Under the pieces are notes generated by a model, which was not told the origin of the DNA, ran no database searches, and saw only the letters and a list, made by a program, of their open reading frames with translations. From Ascoidea asiatica (lineage: Eukaryota > Ascomycota > Saccharomycetes > Ascoideales > Ascoideaceae), in NCBI GenBank assembly GCA_001600695.1, contig BCKQ01000003.1, positions 496,001-560,000 of the forward strand: 64,000 nucleotides of DNA, in the 5' to 3' direction. The position numbers and the translations under genes are program-made. This document shows positions 48,713 through 57,483 of this stretch, one piece after another. The stretch's first letter is position 1, and every line of letters starts with the position of its first letter.

Positions 48713-49212
48713 TAGTAGAGAACATCGCAGGTAACTAAAAGCAATGTAGACCATTAAAATGAATTAAATCGCACTTTGGGTAGCTAAGCGTATTCATAAA
48801 AATCTCTGTGTAGTTCCGTACAGTCAGGGAAATTATTTATGGTCAATATTAATTAAGTCTGCTTTGCTAGCTCATCTATCCGGGTTCTCAGAAATGTAAA
48901 TTTATGAATCAGACAAACCCCAAATTCAAGCTAAAGCAGTTTAATTTTAAAGAACGATACTCCCAATAATCTTGGGAATATTCATTCCGAAATGTATTCG
49001 AATATTGCTAAAGTAAAACTAAAAATTCTAGACAAATACATTCAGAGGTTCATTGCTATTCAATATATAGAGCCTAAAAGTATCGAATTGGTTATTTTTT
49101 AACTGTTAGAAGTTTTTTAATTGTTTCATGCACTCATATCAAATTTTTATATTTTCATTTATTCTTAGTGTTAGATACAAAAGAAAATCAGTTCATAAAC
49201 TAATCTATCAGT
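48713..49212. other. intergenic region upstream of the 382-aa gene
   Basis: 500 bp of AT-rich sequence between the MITE and the first intact gene; it presumably holds that gene's promoter. No specific element identified. Confidence 0.4.
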
Positions 49213-50361
49213 ATGAATAATAAAATGACTGAAGGGACCCCTTCATTTAGATTGATTTCACATTCATCAATTAAAAACTTATTACATATTCCAGATTTTA
49301 TTTTAGATTATAATATATTTTTTTTTATTAAAATTAAGGAATACAGATTCAATAAAGATGTTTTAAAAAGATATAAAGAATTGATTAATAAGTATAATTT
49401 AGATGAAAGATTGAATATAACATATAAATGCTGTGAATTTGCTCAACTTAACAATAAAACTGAAAAATTGTTAACTAAAACTGAGATAATGCATGATAGA
49501 TTATTATGTTATCTAATTTTAGAAAGAAAAAAAAGAGATTTACTAGCAAGTAAAAAAGAAGAAACTAACAATAACAAAAACGAGGATGATAGAAAGAATG
49601 CAATACAACCAAAAGAATGTTGTATTAATAAAAAATTATGTGAATTATGCTGTGATGAAAAAAAAAAAATTGAAAACTATCAGATTAAAGGGCCAATATT
49701 CAACTTTTTGGTTCAGAATCAATCAACTTTATTTGATTCTTCTTTCAGAAACAACTCAGAAGATGAATTTTTCAAAAAGTTTGCAGTAATGCAAAAACTT
49801 GAGTATAATTTCGAAGAGGAATTATCTGATGATGATTTAATTGGGTTGTTTATAGAATTTAAAGAATTGAAAGAACTCAAACAAATTGAAGAATTTAATA
49901 ACAGTGATTATATTAAGCATGTTAAATCTGACTATAACAACAATGTGCCGGACAATGATATTCAATTCAAAAAATTAACTAAAATCGTTAAGCAGTTAAT
50001 TGCCCAAGATAAATATTACTTAAAAGTTATAATACCAATTGCTTCGCAAGTTATATTATCGGATATTGATTTAAATGAAGTTAGCAGTGAAATTAATATA
50101 AAATCATTACTGAATAAAACTGGTTCTAATTCGCATTCGGATTTAATCGAAAACTCGAGATCTTCATCTTGTTTGAATCTACAAGCAATAAAAGAAGAAA
50201 ATTTCTCAACTACTAGTATCAATAAATTTAAGAATGAAAAAAATAGTGATGAAAATAATGATACTCACAATCTTGATGATTATAATAATAACTTCAGTAA
50301 TGAGAACATAGCTGAGGACTTTAAAAAAAATTTAAGAAAGTCATTTCTTGGACCAGATTAG
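49213..50361 (+). CDS. hypothetical acidic/Asn-rich protein, 382 aa
   Basis: An intact ORF, the first one right of the gene desert. I do not recognise it. The N-terminal half (about 1-115) has helical, Lys/Tyr/Leu-rich sequence (KDVLKRYKELINKYNLDERL). It is followed by a Lys/Glu/Asn linker, a Cys-rich segment about 136-149 (CCINKKLCELCCDEKKK) that might bind metal, a negatively charged helix-rich middle (about 180-235) and a Ser/Asn-rich acidic tail ending KKNLRKSFLGPD. No signal peptide or membrane segment is evident. Start choice: ATG at 49213 or the in-frame ATG four codons later. Codon use is the AT-rich style of the neighbouring genes. Cys clusters plus a disordered tail would suit a regulatory protein, but function is unknown. 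Confidence 0.7.
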   Translation: MNNKMTEGTPSFRLISHSSIKNLLHIPDFILDYNIFFFIKIKEYRFNKDVLKRYKELINKYNLDERLNITYKCCEFAQLNNKTEKLLTKTEIMHDRLLCYLILERKKRDLLASKKEETNNNKNEDDRKNAIQPKECCINKKLCELCCDEKKKIENYQIKGPIFNFLVQNQSTLFDSSFRNNSEDEFFKKFAVMQKLEYNFEEELSDDDLIGLFIEFKELKELKQIEEFNNSDYIKHVKSDYNNNVPDNDIQFKKLTKIVKQLIAQDKYYLKVIIPIASQVILSDIDLNEVSSEINIKSLLNKTGSNSHSDLIENSRSSSCLNLQAIKEENFSTTSINKFKNEKNSDENNDTHNLDDYNNNFSNENIAEDFKKNLRKSFLGPD

Positions 50362-51066
50362 TATCCTCTTTATTTAATATTTTCCCAATCATATATACAT
50401 TCAAATTTAAATATCACATTTTATATTCAGTATTTCTAGTTGAACTTTATAAGGTCTATCTTGAACTATTAGCTTAATTATTTTACCTATAATATTAGAC
50501 TAAATTCAGCTTTTTGTTGCAATTTTTCTCATTTCTCTTCTTATGTTATTCATGGTTCTAAAAATTATTTCAATAAAAAACATAAATACTTCAATACTTG
50601 CAAATATCTATAACCAGCGGATGTAGCATTGAATATAGTAAGTCCGCACCCGCGGCTTACCGCTTTGCCGACTGATATAACGCAGGCCTCGACTTTAAAC
50701 CAGCCTCTTCGAGGTTGGTGTTAAGTGGCAACCGCCCCGCCGGCCATGAGCTGCTGCAGTTTACAACTGCTAAATCTCGAAACCTCGAAACCTCGAACCT
50801 GACGATTTACGCTATGCAGATATGAAATAAGTGGTGACACTCATTGATAAGGCAAGTACCTCTCAAATGGCCTGCGAACCCTAAAATATACTCCATCTTT
50901 TATCGTTTTATCTTTTTTTTTTTTATCATTAAAAGATATAAATCTAAATATGTTTCTCCAATTTATTCCAATAATTTAAAATTTTCTGAGCTATTTCAAG
51001 TTTAATTTCTTAAATAGCAAGTTTGAAAATTCTATTCAATTCAAGTAAATTCAGTTCAGTGAGAAA
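50362..51066. other. intergenic region upstream of xanthine dehydrogenase
   Basis: 705 bp. AT-rich flanks surround a conspicuous GC-rich island at about 50640-50880 that is described separately. Poly-T at 50917-50930. The start codon context AAAATG is good for yeast. Confidence 0.5.
50640..50880. promoter_or_regulatory. GC-rich island with tandem CTCGAAAC boxes, putative XDH control region
   Basis: About 240 bp far richer in G+C than its surroundings, 190-430 bp upstream of the xanthine dehydrogenase start. It holds three tandem boxes CTCGAAAC, CTCGAAAC, CTCGAACC (50777-50800), with the inverted form TTCGAGG at 50709-50715. It also has CCGCCCCGCCGG at about 50733-50744 and a GATAAG at 50846-50851, the site type bound by nitrogen GATA factors. 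It may instead be a fragment of a mobile element. Regulation is inference from position and motif. Confidence 0.4.
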
Positions 51067-54000
51067 ATGTCAAGTGAAATTTCAGAAAATTTCAATCCAG
51101 ACAATAATGATCTATCTTTCGAAATAAAAATCAAATCAAGTGATTTAAATTTACCAATCAATGAAATTCATAAATCTTATTTTAATGAATTCAATTTTAA
51201 AAATTCAATAAATTTTTATATCAATGATAAACCTTTTGAGATTAAAAATCCAAGTCCTGATGGTACTTTATTAGATTTTATTAGATCTTCAAATTATTTA
51301 AATCTAAAAGGTAGTAAACTAACCTGTTCTGAAGGTGGTTGTGGCGCTTGTACTGTAGTTTTAGCCTCATATAATAGCTTATCAAATAATATAATTTATA
51401 ATGCTATTAATGCATGTCTTGTTCCTTTAATTGCAATTGACAATAAGCAAGTTATTACAATAGAAGGTTTATCTTCCGGTTCTTTAAATTCTTCAAAAAC
51501 TTGGCAAAATGTTCAAAATTTACATCCAATTCAAGAAAGATTAGCTAAATTTCATGGCTCACAATGTGGGTTTTGTACTCCAGGTATTATTATGTCAATG
51601 TACGCTTTGTTGAGAAATAATCCTAATCCCTCAATTTTAGATATTCAAACTTCCTTAGATGGTAATTTATGTAGGTGTACTGGTTATATTTCAATAATCC
51701 AAGCTTTGAATACTTTTGCTTATGATTATGATCCAATATCAAAATGCAAAAAACAAAATTCTACTGTTGTAAATAATATAAAATTTAAAGATAAAAATGA
51801 AGTTTGCTCAAAAGGTATTAATTGTTGTAAATTTAATAATCTATCTTCTTCCAAATCTGAAAATGATAAAGAATTTGATAATGAAAATGAAATTGATATT
51901 AATGAATTATTTTCTCCAAATGGTTTACCCTTAAAAAAATACAACCCAAAGGATGATTTAAAATTTCCAATAATTTTAAAGTCAGTCAAAATGAATTCAA
52001 TTTTATATGGTAACTCAAACAAAATTTGGATTAAACCAACGAATAAATTTCAATTATTTAAAATTATTTCCTTTTATAATAAATTAAATAAAATTGTGGA
52101 TTCGAATAAATTTATATTCAAATTTATTGCAGGTTCTTCAGAATTTCAAATTGAAAATAATATGAATCCATTAAACAGATTTAATATTTTAATCTATATC
52201 AATGAGATTGAAAATCTTCATGATTTTTTCAACTACTTGCCAGATAAAGGTTTATCGATTTCTGCAAACTTATCTTTATCAACCTTAGAATATATTTGTG
52301 CAAATATTTATTCTTCTTCTAATAATAGTAAGATTTTTTCTTCTGATATAAATAATATTGAATTTGAAGAGTATGATTATAAATTTGGTTCAAAACAAAT
52401 CTTCAAAATCATTAATCAGCAATTAAAATATTTTGCCGGTAGACAAATTAGAAATGTTGCAACTTCCTCTGGTAATATTGTAACAGCTTCTCCAATTGCC
52501 GATTTGAATCCAATTTTAATTGCTTCTGATTCTATAATCACAGTAGACTATTTAAATGATCAATCAGATAAAGTTATTTCAAAAGATTATAATTTAAGAG
52601 ATAATTTTTTTATTGGCTATAGAAAAACAAAATTACCCAAAAATTGTTTGATTACAAAAATTTTCATTCCTGAATTAAATTCAAAATTTGAGTATATGAA
52701 AAATTATAAACAAAGTAAAAGAAAGGATGATGATATTTCAACTGTTACAGCTTGTTTAAGATTAAAATTTGAAAAAATTGGTAATACTGATCAATCCTTC
52801 AAAATAATAGATTGTTGCTTTACATTTGGTGGAATGGCTGCAACACCAGTTGTTTCCCCAAAAACAGAATCCTACCTAACTAATAAAATAATCAACTTAA
52901 ATGACTCAAAAACTTATTTGAATTTAATTGATGATACATTAGACTTTTTAAGTGATGAGTATAATTTGGCTTATAATGTTCCAGGTGGTATGCCTTCTTA
53001 TAGAAAATGTTTAGTTTTGTCTTTTTTCTATAAATTTTTTCATTACTGTTTGATTGGTTTGAAAACTGATCTTGAAAAAGAAAAAAATCCTACACTTAAA
53101 ATTGAATCAGATAAAGAATTAAAATCTTCAATAATCAACTCATTAAAAGGTATTGATTCTGAAGCTTTGAAATATGTTGAAAGACATAGTCCAGTTGGAT
53201 TCAGAGATCTTGACAATCCTTTTGTAAATAAGGTTGGCTCAAAATCTACTAAAGATGGAAAACTTACCCAGGTTGGAGAAAGTCCTGTTCATTTATCTGC
53301 TTATCATCAAGTAGCTGGTACTGCAAGGTATGTAACTGATGTTCCAACTCAACATGGTGAATTATTTTGTGCACCATTACTTGCAGAAAGAGCTCATGCA
53401 AAAATCAAAAAAAAAGACACCTTAGCGGCTCTCAATCATCCAGGTATTATTGGATTTATAGATATAAATGATATTGAAGGAACCAATACATGGGGGATTT
53501 TTCCTTTTGGTAGAGATGAAGTTTTTGCTGACGGTGAAGTTAAATACTTTGGTCATATTATTGGTGCGGTAATTGGTGAATCGAAATACAGATGCTATGA
53601 AGCTCTTAAAATGATCAAAGTTGAATATGAGGATTTACCTGCAATAATCTCAATCGAAGAGGCAATTGAGCAAGATTCATTCTTTCCTGATGATAGAATA
53701 ACAGAAAAAGGAGATTGGGAAACTGCTTTCAAAACTTCTAAGTATGTTTTTGAAGGTACTGCAAGAATTGGTGCCCAAGAACATTTTTATTTTGAAACTC
53801 AAGGTTGTTTGGTGATCCCAGAAGAAAATGAATTGAAAATATATTCGTCTACTCAAAATCCAGCTGAAACTCAAGAAGTATCAGGACATGTTTGTGATAT
53901 ACCCGCTTCTAATATAAATGTTAAAGTTAAAAGACTCGGAGGTGGGTTTGGTGGTAAAGAAACAAGAAGTCTGATGCTTAGTTCAATTGCTTCTGTCGCA

Positions 54001-55572
54001 GCAAGAAAATTCAACAAACCTATCAGAATGTGCTTAACTAGATACGAAGATATGTTAATTTCCGGTCAAAGACATCCATTTTTAGCTAAATGGAAGGTTA
54101 GTTTAAATGAGGACTATAAATTTACGGGCATGGAATCGACTTTGTATGCAAATGCTGGCTGGAGTATGGATCTTACCAGGGGTGTTATTGATAGAGCTGT
54201 TTTGCATGCTGCTAATTCTTATTATTTTCCAAGTGCAAAGATTACTGGTAGGCCATGTAAAACCAATACAGCATCAAATACAGCTTTCAGAACCTTTGGC
54301 GGTGTTCAAGGAGTTTATAATGCCGAATCAATAATATACACTGTCAGTGAAAAGCTTGGAGTAACTCCTGAAAAGCTAAGAAGAATTAATTATTTTGATA
54401 TTAGTAAAAAGCAAAGAACAACTTATAAGCAACTCGTTGGTGTTGATTATACGATTCCTAGACTTGAATATAAAGAATCCGAATTTATTAAATTGAGGAA
54501 AGAGGTGGAAGAATTTAATTCGAAAAATAAATGGCTAAAGAGGGGTCTCGCAAGCATGCCTGTTATGTTTGGTGTTTCATTTGGAGTCACTTTTCTTAAT
54601 CAAGCTGGTGCATTGATTCATATTTATAAAGATGGGTCGGTATTATTATCTCATGGTGGTACAGAAATGGGGCAAGGTTTACATACTAAAATGGCCATGA
54701 TAGCAGCAGAAGAATTGGAGGTCCCGCTTGAAAATGTGTATATCTCTGAAACTTCTACTCAAACAGTTGCAAACTCTTCTGCAACAGCAGCTTCTGCTTC
54801 CTCTGATCTCAATGGTATGGCTGTTTTCAATGCATGTCAAAAATTGAATAAAAGGTTAGCTCCAATTAAAAAGAAATTAGGTCCGAAGGCCTCATTTAAA
54901 GATATTGCAATAACTGCTTATTTGGAAAGAATAAATTTGTCAGCAAACGGTTTTTATAAAACTCCTGTAATTGGTTATGAATGGGGTGCAGAAAATCCTA
55001 AACCACCATTTTTATATCATACACAAGCATCAGCGGTTAGCATGGTTGAGGTTGATACATTAACAGGAGATTGGACGTGTTTATTAACAGATATTAAAGT
55101 GGATGTTGGTAGAACAATTAATCAGGCTGTTGATTATGGTCAGATTGAAGGAGCATTTTTACAAGGATTAGGATTGACAACAATGGAGCAATCACTTTGG
55201 TTTTCACGAAATGGAAGTTTATTTACAAGAGGACCAGGTAATTATAAAATTCCAGGTTTTAAGGATGTCCCTCATAAATTAAATGTTTCATTATTAAAAG
55301 ATACAGACTTTTCGCATCTAAATACAGTTAAATATTCCAAAGGCATTGGAGAACCACCATTGATTTTAGGATTAGCAGTACATTTTGCAATTAGAAACGC
55401 AATTTCATATGCTAGACGAGAACATGGAATCAAAAGTGGATCGAAAGATTTACCATTTATAAGTCCCCTAACAAGTGAGAGAATTCGATTAGCTATTGGA
55501 GATAAATTAGCTGATAAATCAATGGTTTATCCAAAAGATCCAAGTGAAAAGAATTTTTTTGTTGAAGCATAG
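51067..55572 (+). CDS. XDH: xanthine dehydrogenase (molybdenum hydroxylase), 1501 aa
   Basis: Oxidises hypoxanthine to xanthine and xanthine to urate, passing electrons from the molybdenum centre through two 2Fe-2S clusters and FAD to NAD+. Domains: plant-type 2Fe-2S cluster with C87, C92, C95, C117; helical 2Fe-2S domain with C167, C170, C202, C204 (QCGFCTPG, LCRCTGY); FAD domain about 300-660 (FIAGSSEF; FAGRQIRNVATSSGNIVTAS); molybdopterin domain from about 735, with GAQEHFYFETQ at 902-912, GGGFGGKETRS at 958-968 (catalytic-region Glu965), NTAFRTFGG (Arg1075), GGTEMGQGLHTKM and GEPPL (catalytic Glu1429 by analogy with bovine Glu1261). All key residues are present. Longer than the usual about 1,330-1,360 aa because of an N-terminal extension of about 45 residues and an expanded Asn/Ser/Lys-rich linker at about 222-300. 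No C-terminal peroxisome signal. One CTG codon only (residue 969). Followed by a convergent gene after 119 bp. Confidence 0.97.
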   Translation: MSSEISENFNPDNNDLSFEIKIKSSDLNLPINEIHKSYFNEFNFKNSINFYINDKPFEIKNPSPDGTLLDFIRSSNYLNLKGSKLTCSEGGCGACTVVLASYNSLSNNIIYNAINACLVPLIAIDNKQVITIEGLSSGSLNSSKTWQNVQNLHPIQERLAKFHGSQCGFCTPGIIMSMYALLRNNPNPSILDIQTSLDGNLCRCTGYISIIQALNTFAYDYDPISKCKKQNSTVVNNIKFKDKNEVCSKGINCCKFNNLSSSKSENDKEFDNENEIDINELFSPNGLPLKKYNPKDDLKFPIILKSVKMNSILYGNSNKIWIKPTNKFQLFKIISFYNKLNKIVDSNKFIFKFIAGSSEFQIENNMNPLNRFNILIYINEIENLHDFFNYLPDKGLSISANLSLSTLEYICANIYSSSNNSKIFSSDINNIEFEEYDYKFGSKQIFKIINQQLKYFAGRQIRNVATSSGNIVTASPIADLNPILIASDSIITVDYLNDQSDKVISKDYNLRDNFFIGYRKTKLPKNCLITKIFIPELNSKFEYMKNYKQSKRKDDDISTVTACLRLKFEKIGNTDQSFKIIDCCFTFGGMAATPVVSPKTESYLTNKIINLNDSKTYLNLIDDTLDFLSDEYNLAYNVPGGMPSYRKCLVLSFFYKFFHYCLIGLKTDLEKEKNPTLKIESDKELKSSIINSLKGIDSEALKYVERHSPVGFRDLDNPFVNKVGSKSTKDGKLTQVGESPVHLSAYHQVAGTARYVTDVPTQHGELFCAPLLAERAHAKIKKKDTLAALNHPGIIGFIDINDIEGTNTWGIFPFGRDEVFADGEVKYFGHIIGAVIGESKYRCYEALKMIKVEYEDLPAIISIEEAIEQDSFFPDDRITEKGDWETAFKTSKYVFEGTARIGAQEHFYFETQGCLVIPEENELKIYSSTQNPAETQEVSGHVCDIPASNINVKVKRLGGGFGGKETRSLMLSSIASVAARKFNKPIRMCLTRYEDMLISGQRHPFLAKWKVSLNEDYKFTGMESTLYANAGWSMDLTRGVIDRAVLHAANSYYFPSAKITGRPCKTNTASNTAFRTFGGVQGVYNAESIIYTVSEKLGVTPEKLRRINYFDISKKQRTTYKQLVGVDYTIPRLEYKESEFIKLRKEVEEFNSKNKWLKRGLASMPVMFGVSFGVTFLNQAGALIHIYKDGSVLLSHGGTEMGQGLHTKMAMIAAEELEVPLENVYISETSTQTVANSSATAASASSDLNGMAVFNACQKLNKRLAPIKKKLGPKASFKDIAITAYLERINLSANGFYKTPVIGYEWGAENPKPPFLYHTQASAVSMVEVDTLTGDWTCLLTDIKVDVGRTINQAVDYGQIEGAFLQGLGLTTMEQSLWFSRNGSLFTRGPGNYKIPGFKDVPHKLNVSLLKDTDFSHLNTVKYSKGIGEPPLILGLAVHFAIRNAISYARREHGIKSGSKDLPFISPLTSERIRLAIGDKLADKSMVYPKDPSEKNFFVEA

Positions 55573-55691
55573 TTAATCATTTTTAACAAAAATATTTTCG
55601 CTGTTATACAGTATATACCTTTTTGTATTTAATCTTATAAATATTATTAATGAAGTAAAGTACCTTAATTTTTCTCTTGAAATATACTATT
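55573..55691. terminator. shared 3' region between convergent genes
   Basis: 119 bp between the stop of xanthine dehydrogenase and the stop of the 372-aa gene on the other strand. AT-rich; it must hold both 3' ends. No specific signal is distinguishable from general AT richness. Confidence 0.35.
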
Positions 55692-56810
55692 TTATTTTTG
55701 GTTCTCTTTAGAAGTTCTTATCAAAGTTTTTCTTAGAAAGGCACCAACCGGCACCATTAAAAATATAAAATCTAATAATTCATAAAATATGTCAGATTTT
55801 AAATCATTTACTTCATCTTCTTTAGTATACGGCTTTTCAATTTGACCATTGATATCATCACTTGGTTTATCATTTAAAATTTTATTAGCTTTATCTTCAA
55901 ATTTAGTTAGAGGTCCACTATCACCTTTATGCTGACTCCATATTTTTTCAAAGATTTCTTCTTGTGATAGGACTTTTTTTCCTTTATTTTTATTATCTTC
56001 TATTCTTTTATTCGATGTTTCATTATTTTGATCTATTTTGTTTCTATTTTCACTGTATTCATTTATATTCTTATCGTCTATACTTATAATCTTATCATCT
56101 ATACTTATATTTTCGTCTTTAGAAGTCAGATGGATATTTGAGTTTGATGTGAGTTTATCATTCTTTTTATCATCTTCATTTCCATAATTTTCATCATTAT
56201 TTATTAATTTAATTTGCGGATTATTTTCATTCAGATTATTATTATTAGAATTACCATCAGTGTTATTATTTTCTTTCAACAAAACAAATAATCTAATAAT
56301 TTTAACTAATAAAATTTTGAATCTAAAAATAATTAAAAAGTTATTGAATAAAGATAAAAACTTTTCTAACGATTTTGAGTTTTTTTTGATTTTCATATTC
56401 TTTGATTTTTCAGAAGATTCTTTCCTTCTTTCAATTATAAATTCAAAAATATACAAAAAAAATTCAAAAAGACTTAATAATTTTTCTTCAAATTCATGAT
56501 TTTTAATTTTTAGTAAATGATTCATGAACAGTTTTGGTGTATTTTTAATATTTGAATATAAATTACATTTAAAAACATTTAAATAACGAATTATTAATTT
56601 ATTCCTATTCGATAATATATAATTCGAATTATTTAAGTTACTGTTCAAATTATTGTTTGAATCATTATTTGAGTTGACTGTAGTCGTAGATGAATTACAA
56701 TTTAATAGTCTTTTAGATGAAATACTAGATTTAGGAAGATAAAATATTTTCTTTTTATTATCATATTTTGCAGTTTCTAAGAAAAAAGATATTGAATTTA
56801 TCGGAGCCAT
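55692..56810 (-). CDS. hypothetical protein with hydrophobic segments, 372 aa
   Basis: An intact ORF convergent with xanthine dehydrogenase. I do not recognise it. From the start: MAPINSISFFLETAKYDN, a Ser/Asn linker (about 40-70), a helical Leu/Phe/Lys-rich part (about 70-180) including LFEFFLYIFEFIIERR and FLIIFRFKILLVKIIRLFVL. Then comes a long Asn/Asp/Lys low-complexity stretch (about 180-275), and a C-terminal part with EEIFEKIWSQHKG and a hydrophobic segment LLDFIFLMVPVGAFL before a basic tail. The hydrophobic helices suggest membrane association. A peroxisome-shaping protein of the Pex11 type was considered because of the two enzyme neighbours, but no family motif was established. Start at 56810 has a reasonable context. 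Confidence 0.65.
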   Translation of the reverse strand: MAPINSISFFLETAKYDNKKKIFYLPKSSISSKRLLNCNSSTTTVNSNNDSNNNLNSNLNNSNYILSNRNKLIIRYLNVFKCNLYSNIKNTPKLFMNHLLKIKNHEFEEKLLSLFEFFLYIFEFIIERRKESSEKSKNMKIKKNSKSLEKFLSLFNNFLIIFRFKILLVKIIRLFVLLKENNNTDGNSNNNNLNENNPQIKLINNDENYGNEDDKKNDKLTSNSNIHLTSKDENISIDDKIISIDDKNINEYSENRNKIDQNNETSNKRIEDNKNKGKKVLSQEEIFEKIWSQHKGDSGPLTKFEDKANKILNDKPSDDINGQIEKPYTKEDEVNDLKSDIFYELLDFIFLMVPVGAFLRKTLIRTSKENQK

Positions 56811-57483
56811 TTACACTATTTAAAGTTTCTTTAAATAAAAAAAGTTGAATTTGGAGATGGTTATAATTTTCAATATTGAAGTTTATGATAAGAGTTATTA
56901 TATGAATTTTGAAAAGTCTTTTGATCTTTTTAAATCTTTTAAAATCACTTTTCAACTGAATTTTTCCACTATATAATTCTAGTTTTTATATTTTGTTACT
57001 ATTTCAATTTTGAATAAAAATAATATCTCCCTTATCACACATTTTGTTATTTCAATATTATGATTTAAGATGGTTTTGGTGAATATTTTGGGGGTAAAGT
57101 TTATTCTTTAATTTTGAGATAGTGAAAAGGAGCTTGTGAGAGAGAACAAGCAAAAGTCAGTCACATGGCGGCTTTGGGCGCGGAAGAGACCAAAAGAGTG
57201 GAAGCTTTACTTCCAGCTAATGCAAATCAGCCCAAGCTCTAAGATTACACACAGCGAATTTTTTAATTTGATTTCGTATGAATAAGAACAGTCAATATCA
57301 TTATATTATTTATTTAGTTATAACATTATTTAATTGATCAATTAATGAATATATATATATATTTTAGTAGCACCGTAGAATATCATTAAGAAAATAAAAT
57401 AAAAAAAAAATAGACAAGACAAAAGAGAAAAGTAAAAAGAAAAAAGCAAGGAAAAACCAGTGAAAAAACAAATAATAAAAAAA
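56811..57483. other. intergenic region between the 372-aa gene and catalase
   Basis: 673 bp, containing the promoter of the 372-aa gene (near 56811) and the 3' region of catalase (near 57483). A GC-richer patch at about 57125-57245 stands out from AT-rich flanks. A short TA microsatellite lies at about 57350-57362. A 68-aa minus ORF 57342-57548 overlaps the catalase end and is a shadow. Confidence 0.45.

Noticed and set aside
51726-52022. 98-aa minus-strand ORF inside XDH (also 53677-53874, 54107-54334, 57579-57878, 61726-61920)
   Set aside because: Shadow frames of well-supported genes.
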